Of a stretch of 64,000 nt of DNA, positions 15,901 through 28,200 are shown in pieces. This DNA is from Volvox africanus. Taxonomy: Eukaryota > Chlorophyta > Chlorophyceae > Chlamydomonadales > Volvocaceae. The DNA lies in NCBI GenBank assembly GCA_030268105.1, contig BSDZ01000079.1, positions 3,539,501 to 3,603,500 of the forward strand, given 5' to 3'. The translations under genes and the position numbers were made by a program. Each line of letters begins with the position of its first letter. The first letter of the stretch is position 1. A model generated the notes under the pieces. The model saw nothing but the letters and a program-made list of their open reading frames with translations, was not told the origin of the DNA and made no database searches.

Positions 15901-16623
15901 CGTCACTGCGATGGGCAGGGCGGCAAGCGCCAATGCACCATGCCCCGCAGGGTCGGCCACGTCGCGCCAGGGGTAGAAAGGCGACCGAGATTTTATGCCT
16001 GGAATGTTACGGGTGTCGCATGCCTGCAGAGATTTCGTGTGATAGCTGTAGGCCTTATCTTCACAGACAAGTAGAAGAGCGGGTCGTGGCCCGGTCACGT
16101 GTTGCGAAGTGTCATGCCTTCGACGTCGAGGGAGGAGGGACAGGCAGCCGCACGCGCTTATTCTAAAGAAACTGTTGCTCTTCGAGCCAGATGAATGCGG
16201 GGCGTCAACCTCTAAAAGGCAGGCTGTTGCAGAAACACGGACGCTGTGGCCGCTTGTAGCGTTCAAAAAGTGGTCCGCAGCATATGAGGGCTGAAAGCTG
16301 TGGAGGCGCACGAGCTCGTCGTAAAGGCTTAAGTTATCTTCAGCACGCACAATGGGCTGCTTTGCGCCAAAGCAGGCCCTTGCTGCGCAATTGGACCATA
16401 CGAGTTCAAGCTCTGGAACAAAAAGCCCAGCATCCAGTGATGTACTAGAATCATCAGGTCGCCTTTCAAGGCTGATTGCAATGACCGGTGTTGCAGTCTT
16501 CGCCCAGCGGCTGCCCAGCAAGGTTGTCGTGGTTAAAATACATCCAGGAACATCCTGATAGTACTCACAGCATGATAATCCAGTGCAGCCGTGCCGCACG
16601 CTTGGTCCTGTCTCCTCTGCCAT
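7847..16623 (-). CDS. PAS-domain class III nucleotide cyclase, probably guanylyl cyclase
   Basis: Makes cyclic nucleotide, probably cGMP from GTP. Eight exons on the minus strand: 16623-15534, 15081-14291, 13939-12028, 11416-11184, 10777-10643, 10345-10217, 9865-9596 and 9403-7847. All phases match, giving 2,038 residues. The N-terminal exon holds two PAS-like segments (PVIAIS...[13 protein letters not shown] and AVTVLS...[12 protein letters not shown]). A third PAS end, [20 protein letters not shown], precedes the linker [18 protein letters not shown]. The cyclase domain has LMFADMPGF and SDCYVVAGG (the two metal Asp), [15 protein letters not shown] (Asn and Arg of the transition-state set) and ends GGIEVKGKGLM. 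The Glu of VETISD and the Cys of RFCLF fit GTP rather than ATP specificity. Long Ala/Gly/Ser tracts, including two poly-Gly runs, separate the domains, and about 500 low-complexity residues follow the catalytic domain. No membrane segment is seen. The Met at 16623 is the only in-frame start after an upstream stop, but an upstream exon is possible. Confidence 0.92.
9947..10040. repeat. AT-rich AATA/AAT microsatellite in a cyclase intron
   Basis: Irregular AATA and AAT units fill part of the intron between the two catalytic-domain exons 9865-9596 and 10345-10217. It is sharply AT-rich against the GC-rich exons. Confidence 0.9.
10816..10873. repeat. Two direct copies of a GA-run plus GAGGTCCGTTGG
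   Basis: GAGAGAGAGGAGGTCCGTTGG occurs twice about 38 bases apart inside the cyclase intron 10778-11183, a small local tandem duplication. The same intron also carries the CACATA run. Confidence 0.8.
11081..11113. repeat. CACATA microsatellite
   Basis: About five CACATA units in the cyclase intron 10778-11183. The same motif recurs in introns of the beta-galactosidase gene near 53147 and 54001. Confidence 0.85.
12897..12982. repeat. GCC/ACC trinucleotide run encoding poly-Gly in the cyclase
   Basis: GCC and ACC triplets within cyclase exon 13939-12028 encode about 20 consecutive Gly on the minus strand. A second run near 14749-14800 encodes Gly in exon 15081-14291. Both keep the reading frame, as expected for expansions tolerated in disordered linkers. 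Confidence 0.9.
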
Positions 16624-19600
16624 CCAGCTTACTCGTGAAATTGTAAAGTAGCACCCACTATTGCTGCCATACGTCTTTTACCAAATATGCAACTTCATAA
16701 ATATATTTTCATATTAATAGTGGGAAATAACTCTATTCAGAGCGATATTATGTAAAGAGCTCCCATTTCTGACGGTGTATTGAAACAGGGTCTCAATCAG
16801 CACAAAAGATTTCCATGATTTCCGCTTGTAGTACACACGTTACATAAATTCATTGAGAATTCGTTTCCGATTTTAGGAAGCCTTTCCGTATTTCATAACC
16901 GAAAAGCACTGACTACGATGCCACAGTTATAAAGTAATAAGGATGTACCTGGAAAGTAGTCGAGCCTCGACATTGGTTATATAAGGTGTTTTCTACAACA
17001 TGCTTTATAGATCATCACGTTAAGGGGCACGAATACTTCACTGAAAAAATAAATTCTTTAATTCACGGTTATAGGTCATCAAACTCTTATTTCGCAAAAT
17101 TATAAGTAAATTGATCACACATCGAGCGGCTCATGAGCCTCTTGGCTTGTCTGAGCCGTACAAGCTTGCAAAAAAGCAGGTTCAAATTATTAATCCAAAC
17201 TGGTTACGAGGGATTATCCTTGCATCCGGAATAAAATTGTTAATTAATAAGATAATGATGGTGCTGATACGCGAAACCCATCCGCATCAGTCCAAGCTGA
17301 TGATTATTTATGTTATGCAAGCCGTTCGCCGGATTAAGCTTTGTCATGCGAATGAGTGATTCACTTCGAGTGCCAAACGACATTTTGTCTTAACGATGTT
17401 TATGATTAAGTCCTTGAGATATGGACATCAGGGCCTCTCCAAGCCGTTTATGAATGTCATCAAGGAAAGGTGTCTTGAGCTGTTTAATGTTCTTATTAAC
17501 ACGAGGTCATTTTGTATTCGTGAGGGCCCCAAGTTTTAACTTATTGTGCTATGCGTTTCCGCGCAGCGGCAAAGGAAACTGGATTACTGAAGGCGAATAG
17601 CACTCAATACAAACGAATCCTGTTAGTGTGTGTTATAGGCAGGCGCATATGCTAATGTATGAAAAAGGGGATCAGCGTTCGGGACTTAGTATCGCCAATA
17701 GCAGCTCCATGCACACGGGCTTACGACACGCAACGAATGCTTAAGCAATCACTTATCGGCTGCGAGCTCCACTAGTAACAAATAAAGGCCATGCACTGAG
17801 CATTTTGATTACACCCATGGTTTCCCCATGTTATCCCCCTGATTGCCTCCTGGTCGCCGCTTTCCATGGCCCCATCCCATTCCATACACACACGCACACA
17901 GTACCCGAAGTCGGGTTATCTAGATATGGCACATACGCGTCGCCCGAACCGAGATAGTGCGATGCATCAATTATGTACGTTATGGCGTCAGCTCATAAAA
18001 TACGTATCGGCACCGTGTTACCTCTTCACAAGCATTTCGGGGAAACAGCTAAGCCGATACCCTGTTTGGATTCTCCTACCAGCCATACACAAGCCAACGC
18101 AAACCAAAAGGGGTGCTTGACGGCGACGTACGTCGTTATCTCGTAGGCGAGGTACGAGCCTATTAAGCGCCGAAAGCTGCAAAAACGTTGTTCTTTTCAC
18201 TCGTAACCAAATGTGTTTGTTTCGTGCGGCATTCTGAAACCCATGGTATAACAACAAAGGTGGCAGTCGCAAAAAACTGCTCGAAGGCATGTGAGCACAT
18301 GGGATTTTATTTACCAGCCCCATTACGGTGCGCTGCTGCTTGAATACGCGATAGGGCAGGGGCGGTGCCGCTTACGGGTCGCGACTTCTCCTCTTAGCCG
18401 TTAATGTTCCAAATAACACGGCGTCCTTCAATTCAATTCCTTCACCGGCACCGCATCAACATGATCCTCCACAACGTTCGATAATTCGACCATGCACACG
18501 CTGGCGTCAACGGAGCCCGCACAGTTGCAGCGTTGGGTCCTAATAGATATTCAAGAATCAAGCAACACCGCCAGAGGGGCACAAATGGCATGGGCAGCAT
18601 CTGCCCCACCATATGACGGAGTGGCAGCCGAGTCGCAAGGAGTCCTTGCAGTCGCTACCCAATGAGGTATAATCATCGCCTCAATGCAGTAACTGTCCGC
18701 AAACGAAACGACAAAACAGCAATCCTTGCATCCATTCAGCCGGGTTTCCCTGAGCTAGGTGGCATCGAGAAGCCACACAACTCTCCTCAGGTGCATCACT
18801 CGGGTGCATCTTCGCAATTCCCGCCTCGCCACCTGTATTTCCCCATCCCTCCTCCATCCACCAGTTGGCGCCGCTGCAGCCATTCGGTACTTCAAAATAA
18901 TAAGTCAGCAAGAGGCTCTATTAAAAACTATATTCCGAGCATATTACACAGATGCCAAACGGAAGCTTATCTCCCTGCTTTAAACGTAAACCAAACATTT
19001 ACTCGGATACTCGAATACTCGTCCACTCAACATATGGGACCCGACCGTCCCAAGAGGAAAAGCAGAAGCACAGAACCGACCCTCATGGGTGGCGTCCCGA
19101 ATGAAAGCGGCGACGGGGGCAATCAGGAAGCATCCCGTTTCGGGTTGTCGCGTCCCTGAGCGGAAAACCAACGTCAGCCATCCGAGGGCACGTTTTCCCT
19201 CCACAGGGCCCTCCTCCAAATCGTACCACCGACTTCACCGAACCCCCTTCTGCACCCAACACACTTAACTCCCTCCCCAGGGGGTTACTCGACTGCTCAG
19301 CCCTCAGCACATAGCGCAGCAGTGGAACCCCGGTGTAGCTTATAGGGGGCAAGTTGGGCGAATACTCACTCTTGTGTAAGAAGGCCTCTTCCCCCCCCCC
19401 ATGTAAAAGATGCAATGCGACGCAACGCTACGACCCAGAGCAGGCATACTGACCTAGCAGACGAACTATTTGCCGAGCTACCAAGAGAGACCAGGGGGGT
19501 TTCCAAACAGGCACATACATACACGTTCCTTTCTCCGGTTATACCGAAGAAAATATGCACCAGCGAGCTAAACATGTGGATGATAAACGAACCGGGATGC

Positions 19601-20800
19601 TCCTGTAATCCAGTGTGATCCAGTAAAGATCCAGTATGATTCTGTATGATCCAGTAAAGAAAGCTCAAGGAAGCTAAAATAATATCAAGTACTGAACTTC
19701 GCCCCAGAAGCACCCCCGCCAATTGGAAGCGGGTAGTCGTCCTTGGAGGCAGATGTCCCCGAGGTAATGCCCTAACGATCGCGCTCACACAACCAAGGCA
19801 CCGCGGGCAAGGCGTGCATGGCTGGGTTTTGCCTGGGGGCAGAGTTTCGTACAGCTCTTTAAATCTACAATAACTGTCTCTACTATAACCCATAGCCTTG
19901 CACCCAGATAAAAGCCCCAAACATGTTGCGAAGGGAATACGTTACCCTCGCAGGAAACGTATCAGCAATATGTAACATGAACTACTGCCTCCCGGAGAGA
20001 ACGTATACCCAGACAATATCTGTACAATGGAGCGACGGGCCGTGTGGAGGAGGTGGGAATACACTGAAGCCTCGGAAAGAACCCCAATAGGCTTCACAAC
20101 CGTCGAAAGCCGTTCGTCCCAAACCGACGTACTTCAGAACTCAAAGAAGGCTGTCGTATGCGAGTGCACCGTCCCCTGCGCGCATGGTTGCACGCCCTCT
20201 CCTCCACTTATCCTTTCTCACTAATCGAGTCGACAACCCAGTTCTCGGCTTAGCCCCACTTCACAGGCCCTTCCGCCTCGGAAGGACACATGAGGTTTGC
20301 AGCTGCAGACAAAAAGCAGCTGCCGCGCAGCTATGAGGGCGACTTACGATCGAAGGGCGGCGACGCATTAATGAACGCCAAGAAGCCCCTCCCATTGCCA
20401 AAGCCCCCCTCCCCTCTCCTCCCTCATGCCTGTGTAGTACTGCATCGAGGCCCCCCGGTCCCTCCCACAGACCCACCTGAATGCCATAAGCCAGACGCGT
20501 ATCCTTGCCCTTAAGCACAAGCATATCCGTTACCAAGATGCACAACTTACAGTGTCCCAGTCGCACCGCTGTTGCTGTGACCCTACTATACCGGGTCCGC
20601 GCAACGCCCATGGCAGCATGAATCAATCTTCCCATCCCGGCCCCTTCCGCGGTCATCACCAGTAATTAAGAAGTGCATCAAGTTTTGCCTCCTGACCGTC
20701 CGCCCCGTACCAGCTCGCCATTTGCCACCTCTCCTTACCCGCTTCCTTCGTTGCCCCGCCCATCCCCCGCCGAGTCCGTACACTCGCCCCTCGCCTTCCC
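16624..20800. other. Gene-poor, partly AT-rich spacer
   Basis: I recognise no gene. Roughly 16640-18000 is clearly richer in A and T than the surrounding genes and has frequent stops in all frames. The sequence around 19600-19660 repeats GATCCAGTAAAGA-like units two to three times. The spacer should contain the cyclase promoter (near 16.6-17 kb) and the transporter 3' region (below 20.8 kb), but I see no distinct promoter element. Confidence 0.55.
20547..20551 (-). terminator. Candidate TGTAA polyadenylation signal of the transporter gene
   Basis: TTACA on the plus strand reads TGTAA on the minus strand, about 250 bases past the transporter stop. The position is typical for a volvocalean 3' UTR. 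The motif is only five bases, so the call rests on motif plus position. Confidence 0.5.
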
Positions 20801-21693
20801 TCAATCGAAGATCCTCTCCCCGCTCGACATGGTCAGCCATAAAACCGTGCCCACCAGGTACAGCGCCACAGCCACTGCCCAAACCTGGTCCCAGCCCGCG
20901 CTGGCTGCCGCTCCAGCTGCCGCCGCCGCGTCGCTGCTGGTTTGCAGCAGAAAACCCGTCACCAGGCTGCCCAATACCCCCGCCAGCACCCCCGCGGTAT
21001 TGGACAGGCCCAGCAAGACACCCGCGTAGCGGGGACCGATGTCCTGCGGCGCGCATCAGTAGCCATGGTGGCAGCAGGGATACGTGTCAGTGGCAGCCGT
21101 ATCGATGATGAATGTGGAGATGATGTCGGTGTCGGCAGGGACATGGGACGAGTGCCAGATGCAGAGGGCAGGACAAAGACTGTTAATTAGGTGATTGGGG
21201 CGGGCAGGTGAGGGTGTTGTCGGGGCGTTGTCGGGTCGATGCCTCCCAGCGAACCTCCCTCCCTCATCACCTGGTGGTTGGCGTACAGCCCCGCCTGACT
21301 GAAGGCGTCCAAGCCCTGAGAAGCTACCATGCACAGCACCGCCCCCGCCGCAGTGGTAATTCCACCCAGCTGGGAGAGGAAAATGGCGGGGCCCAGGAAG
21401 CCCACAGACTGCATCACCTGGGCGCAGGAGGCAATCAATGAATGGGAGCGATGAAGCCGGCAACGAGACCCATAACCTCATCGGGAGATATCGGAATGGC
21501 ATGTGTAAGGGAGTCCATGGAAGGGAATGCACCACCACGTTAACGAGAAAACCTCGGGACTAAAAGGATACGGACAGAGGGTGAGGGATGGGGACAGGGA
21601 GTGAGGGCGGCTCGTTCCCCGCCCTTCAAGAGCAACTTGCCCCTTGCCTCCTCGTGCCGTGCCACGTTTTCATATACCCACTTCCAAACACAC

Positions 21694-21756
<63 letters not shown>

Positions 21757-24700
21757 TGCATACAACAATGTAGGTCAGGTTTAATGTCAGACTTGTCCAG
21801 AGCACGCCCTCTCCAAGTGCTCACCTTTCGCACCATTGTGACGCTCGTCCCTCTTGCCACCATTGCGTCTGCCGCCCACCCTGCCACATTTGCCATCACC
21901 GCCATGGCCACCCAGGGCATCACGGACAGCACCCCGCTCTGCATCAGGTCCAAGCCTAAAACCTGTCAGGCCGGGCGATCGACAGCAGGGGACGGAGGAT
22001 GAGCCGCAGCGAAGAACCCTAATCACGACTGTTGCGCGGGGTTGGGTGGGTAAGAGGGGGATATGGAGGAGCGGGAAAGAAGTACCAGCGTTTCAGAATA
22101 ACTGGATACCCAGGAGTTGCGGCGGGAGTAATACGACAAGGAAGCTGGCGAGGCACCGGCGTTGCAGGGACAATGGATGGAGCAGATCTGTCGGAGTGAT
22201 GGAACGCCGCAACGGAAACGAGGTACGAGATGAGAAGATGATGCGCCATTAGCAACGAGGCGCTGTGGAGGGAGAGGAGGGAGAGGGAGAAGAAAGGCTG
22301 CTCAAGCAATGACACTGCGCGGGAAAGGAGCTGCGATGCCGTACATCCGCCTCAACGCATATCCTCGTGTTGCAAATTTGTCATACCTGGTTGTAGTATG
22401 CTGGCATCCACGTCAGCAGGATAAAGAGGCCCCAGTTGTGGCAGAAATGGCACAGAATGATGGCCCACACCTGCAGCGCAGGCAGAGAGAGGAAACTACA
22501 TTATAGGTGTGAAGGCCCCAAGGGCAGGACCAGGACCAGGAGCAGGCAGCAAGCCGCTTATCAACACTTGCGCACATCTGGGCGCATTGGCTTCGGGGCT
22601 CAGGACTGGATCCTCCACCCCCCAGCCTCCATCACCGAACTTCCTTGCCAAGTCCCTTAGGCCCTGGAACCGCCCACCTCTCCACCAAGCATTTTGGCAT
22701 GCTGCTCACGGGGATCTCCGCATCCTCTCCCCAATCCTTGCTTCCCCAACCTCCCACCCAGTCAGGAGGCCCCATTATCTCCCCAACCCTGCAACCCACA
22801 ATCCTAACCCCCAACCAAAAGTACAACCAAGGTTAGACCGGCAATCACTACATGCCGTTCTCACCCCACCCCACCCCACCCCTCACCTCCTTTCGACTAA
22901 GCAGCTGGCGCCAGGGTACGGCCTCGGCGCGCCCCGGGCCCGAGGCGGCTGTGTTGGCCAGGATGAAGGTTCGTTCCTCTGCAGTAAGACCCGCATCCTC
23001 CGAGGGGCAGCTGCTCACGGAGCTCTGCCACAGAAAGTACCTGGAGGAGAGTTTTGCGGAACCAAAGGACGCAAAGTGTAACCGCGTGGAACAAGAATGC
23101 GCACCGGCTACAGCCAACACCAACCCAGCTATATCCCTCCGCTTCCCCGGTTACCGGCCGGTTGGAGCTCTGCAACAAATGATGAATGCAGTTCGGCGAG
23201 ATACCTTGCAGAGCGGAGAGCAGGCTGCAAAGCGCGGAGCAGCGATCCGGAGATTTGAGGACTCGGTGTCATAGCACTCTTCGTCTCCTCCTTGCTGACT
23301 AGCTGGCTTACTGGCTGGCTGGAACAAACCCCAAGTCACTCACCAGAAAACGCCCAGACTACCGAACGACCAGAATACGGCAGGCCATCCGAATGCGGCG
23401 AGGACATGCGGACTGGCTCCGAGACCCAACACGGAGCCTACGGCAGAAGGGTTTACGTCGGGGAAGGTTGGCGTTTGGGACAAGCAAGAAAGGAAGAGCG
23501 TGATTTGCTTGCGAATTGAATGCGCCATTTGAACAGGTTATTTAAACCAACGCCTCCAAATACTCATTGCAGGACAGCAACCTCCAGCGGATCCCATCAG
23601 AGCTGGCAGGTCCCAGTCCTCCACTTACAAAACAACATCCTACCCCCATATACCCCCCCAAACCCCACCTCCACCACGCAAAACCTCCTCGAGCCAATTC
23701 CTTTCGGAGAGCCCCCCGTTCGGAGATTTGATCCCTCCCTCCCCCGCGCACGCACCAATAAACATTCCGCTGTACACCAGCGCCAGGCTCCTGGACCGCT
23801 CCCCGGCCGGCACCCACTTCGCCAGCATGGCGTTCATGGCGGGCATCGCCACGCCTTCTCCCACCCCCATTAGGCAGCGAGCCAGCAGCAGGGCCGGAAG
23901 CCCCGCCTGCGCCGCCGCGGGGGTGGCTGCGGTGGCCAACGACCACCACAGCACACCCAGCCCCAGCACCACCTTTCCCCCGAGTCGGTCAGCCATCACA
24001 CCACCCGCCACTTGCGTGAGCAGATAACCCCTGGTTATGGTTGATGGTGTTGGCCGTGACACAGTGTGGATGTTCCGACACCAAACCCGTTGGATAATAA
24101 AGGGCGGAGTTGGAATACAAAAAGAATGTCCCGTACAGAGGGCAGTGAAGCGATGAACAGAACGCTCTCTGGCATCCCGCTGGGAGGAGGACGAAACCCG
24201 CAATGTACCGAGTTCTAATTCAGGCGCTGTTGGGGTCAGGGCAGATAAATGACGACAACTCCGCTTCGGGGTGAGGGACAAAGCCGGTGCTGCTCCGGAT
24301 GGCGGAAAAAAACCGGCGTGTAGAGGGACGGACGCCCTAGCACCCCAAAACCTAAGCACCCCAACGCCCTAGCTCGAATGGGGGTTGGAGGCGACAAATC
24401 AGCAAGATAGCCTTCCTGTGCAGGCGAGCGTATGCTACCTCAGGATCTCCCAATCCCGAATCTCCAATCTTCACCCACCAGAAGAAGGACGACTGCACCA
24501 GGCCCATGGTAGCCGTACTCCATCCGTACTGCTGGGCCATTGGCAGGATGGCGATGGACATGTTGACCCGGTCAAGATTGCAAAGGATGAAGGCAAGGAA
24601 GCACAGCCCCACCACAGTCCAGCGCTTGCGCCAACCGGTTAGACCGTCGAACAGTGGCTGCATGAGTGGAGGGGAGCAGCACCAGGTGGTGCAGAGGCGT

Positions 24701-25211
24701 CAATGGACTGCGAATGCATGCAGTCCATAAGCGAGATCCAGTTGAAGGAGGCGAGGTGCAGACTGCAGAGGCGGAAGTTACATGATGGCACCGAAAGCGG
24801 GCTATGACACTGAAAGCTGGCCCGCCGGCCCGACGTGCAGCTGCTCGCCGGGCTCAACGGGGTGTGCATGAGATCCTGTATGAAGACGTTTGAAGATGCA
24901 GTAACATGAAGATGGGAACAATCAAATGGATTATGAAGTCATGCACCAACAGGTCAGTGGTCGGAAGGATATCTCCAGACGTATCGGTTCAATTTTAAGC
25001 CTACAGCTGTCGGGTTGCCGCAGGGTGATTGCGACTGCAGAGATTGCAGAGGGGTTGCCTCCCCCTGTCTGGATACCTGTGCTGCGGGGTTCATTGCGCT
25101 ATCCTCGGCCACTATCGGCACCACTGATTCAGGTTCATAGTCGGAAGCCACGGCGAGACCGTCCACCATCAGCGGAGGCTGTTGGAAATGGAGAGGAAAA
25201 TTCGGCACCAT
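20801..25211 (-). CDS. Major facilitator transporter, SLC17/PHT4-like anion (phosphate) transporter
   Basis: Predicted membrane carrier for inorganic phosphate or organic anions. Nine exons on the minus strand: 25211-25077, 24657-24479, 24030-23756, 23437-23344, 23040-22887, 22470-22387, 21962-21825, 21417-21271 and 21043-20801. All phases agree, giving 482 residues, near family size. The first helix has FLAFILCNLDRVNMSIAILP followed by QQYGWS, the hallmark of the SLC17/PHT4 family. Later signatures are QSSFFWGYLLTQVAGGVMAD, LMGVGEGVAMPAMNAML, GASPHVLAAFGWPAVFW, GLFILLTWMPAYY and GPRYAGVLLGLSNTAG; the last helix ends in LWLTMSSGERIFD. About twelve hydrophobic segments fit. The first exon supplies an acidic, Pro-rich leader (SDYEPESVVPIVAED) and joins in phase as NPAAQ to PLFDGLTG. 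The Met at 25211 is one possible start. An obvious transit peptide is not seen, so plastid or other location is open; substrate is inferred from family only. Confidence 0.92.
21695..21756. repeat. GATA tetranucleotide microsatellite
   Basis: About 15 GATA units lie in the transporter intron between exons 21962-21825 and 21417-21271. Confidence 0.95.
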
Positions 25212-28200
25212 ATTCAGAGTGTGTGAATGGGATGGGCGTTGAGAGAGGAAAGACGGGGATGAGGAAGAGACGAGGAGGGGGATGAGGATGAGGAGGGGGA
25301 ATGGTTTGGCAGCCAGGCACGGAGCCTTAGCCCAGCCGAGGAAGTGGAGTCACAGCGCAGCCCCATACTCCTACATCTCCTATAAAGCCAGCCCCGCAAC
25401 CCAAATCCCAACATCGTCCCGATTGCAGTTCAAAAACGCCGCCGGCCCGCGGTTTCGCGACACTGCCCTGGCCCTGGGTCTGGCTATGGAGGGGATGTGG
25501 ATGGAGGCACTGCCGGCGTGCCCCAGATCTACCTGTTTTGAAAAAAGTGACCATAATTTCCAATGCTCTTTCTACAGCCACAGATAAGCAGCAAGGGAGC
25601 GCTGCCTGATTTCCCAGATGGAGGTATTCAGATACCCACGGCCGCCCACCGTCCCGCTTATCTTTCCAGTCGGCCTGATTTCCAGTTCGCTGATTTGCGC
25701 CATGCAAACGTATGTGCCCGGCGTACCTTCTCTTGGCCGGGGCCCTTTTGGCGCGGGCTGGGCTGGATACCGAAGCCCAGAGGACGTGGCCGTCCGCCGG
25801 CATCATGCCAGCTGTAGCACAGCAGGCGGCTTCGGAGCTCACCTTGAAGCAATGTACGCGGAGTCTGAGGAAACCAAGGATGAGGGAGGCCATTGACGCT
25901 GTTATGAAGAGCAAGGGAACGCGCCGCGGGCCTTCATGCACGAGGATGGGAACATGAGACGAGATAGCCAATGTGCAATTGCGTAACATGCATCTACGTG
26001 GCAAAGCAAACACTAATATTGCAAGAATGTTTCCCGTGCAAGGACAGCCGGCTGTTGGCAGGCAAATGACCCGGTTGTAGGGACCTGCACACACAAACCG
26101 CTTGACCCCTCTTGAAACAGAGCACAGGAAATACCCCTCCGTGGGAATTCAGTGCAATAAGGAGGGATAAGCCGGATGTAGTATTACATATGTGACGCTA
26201 AACCATTAAAGTAATACGCTTCAGGCTTTGTAGGCTGGAACCTTGTAAAATGATAGCATGGCCACGGGACTGAACAAGGAGGCCCAGTTTCCGCATACAG
26301 GAAGCAGTTATTACCTGTGCACCATAGCGCCATGTTTTCACCTTGAAATGCCCGCGGGGACAATTGGACCTGTGAGCCACAGATGGTTTATAAGGCCACG
26401 CCCCTCGGAGACCGCACATATCCACTGCAACAATCCACAAATAGGTAACTTACCAATAATACACGGATTGCAGCGCCTGGCAGCGAGGCGAGGGTGAGGC
26501 CGTAGGAGCGGGCCGAGCCTCAAACTGTATCCTGTCAAGCATTCTTCCCCTCAAAGGTTTTTAGTGCGTCTTGTCAGCTGCAAATTTTATTTCCTTTGCT
26601 ACAACTAGACTTGCATAACGATCTCGTCTCCGCGGATGCGAATTGCGGGCTATCAGATGCGGTGCACTAGACCCTACGATTCCACTACTACGACGGAAGT
26701 CGCATAATGTACAATGTCATTGAACGTATGGGCAGTTCTTGTTTCCCAATAACTGCTATTTAAAATATAACGATCACATTATGAATGGCACCCAACCGCT
26801 ATCTTGTCAACCGTCGTCGGAATATCGTTAGATTGCAAAATTATTTAAAGCGATGTGCTTAATGTTATATTGCACTGCGGCTCCGTTGGGTCCACATACG
26901 TGCGGCCGAGCACGAAGCTGACTCACAGTATGGGCAGTCCATGTGCCTTGGTCGTTCGATGCAGCGCAATAGCGGTATTGCATCTCTTGTGCTGTATAAT
27001 CGACTGTAATGAATAACCATCCAGGAAGAGGATAGACCTGTTTCAACCGCACACAACAATTGGCCCAACGCCCCAAGCTGCAATCTGCAAGGACCTTTAT
27101 CCATGAAATTAGTAAGGCAAAAGATCGTGCGGTTGTGATTTTTGTAAGACTTGCGCGGCGTTCCAAAATCAGCTTAGTAATAACTGACGCAACGAAACAA
27201 GACTCCGCAGCCTACCAAACTGAACAATCGTCATAAGACGAACTGGCAGCGCAGAAGTGTCGCAGCTCTTGCTGTCGGTTCACAAACACACCACCCATGC
27301 CGTCAGATACGATGTGGAGAAGCGGGCTGCTGCTAAGAAGTAAATGCCATAACATAGCTTGCTGAAACCAATTCATCCCGCATTAATGCGTTCCCCCGGG
27401 CGGCTACGCAAGGGCCGACACGACTTCCCCATCTAAGCAGGAGGAATTCCACTGGACAGGGATGGACGCCTCGGACCAGCTCACATGCGGCTCAGCTCAC
27501 CGCCTGCATCATGACCGCTTCTCAGCCGCCCTTTGATACAACATGTCCTGCATGTAGATTAGCCTCATGGCGTCCGCCTGCCCGAAACCGCACACCTGTA
27601 TCCCGCTCGTTCGTCAGTCAGGTCATGATACCAGTACAGCCGCCTCCTGGCCTGCGGATTTAGCGCCATCCGGCCATATGCCTTGCCTTGCGCCACAGTC
27701 TCCGCTATCCGATGCAGTTATGCTAAAAAACCAAGACACTGTCCTTACAGCAAATCGTGCACCGCATCCGTAACGACCCAACCTTTCCATAACCATACCA
27801 CCATTCATCACCGTGGCGAAGCGCCAGAGGTGACTTGTCGAGCCTTCGCCCACCTGCCAGCACTAACCGCCCGAAGGACGTGGACCGCCAGAATCGAGTC
27901 CACACCAATCCCTCCAAGACATATCTTCCGGACTTCCCACTTTCCTCAAAACACACGCACCGCCGCGATAGATTGAGCACAGCCATAAGCCGTCCTTGCC
28001 ACCCATCACCCTTTGAAAGCAGCATCGCAGGTCGACTCCGCGACCCCGGATCCTCCCTACCAGTCGGCAGCAGCGCATACCGTCAAAAGAAACCCGCCGT
28101 CTTTGCTCGCCCGCCCTATACTGCGGTCAGTGGCGCGGGCGACCCACAATACAGTGTCCCACGCAGGGTGCGCCGGCGGTCGGTATGCCTGTATCGCATT

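Noticed and set aside
25327..26094. A 255-codon minus-strand frame upstream of the transporter
   Set aside because: No recognisable domain. It could contain a leader exon, but I found no phase-consistent join to the transporter.
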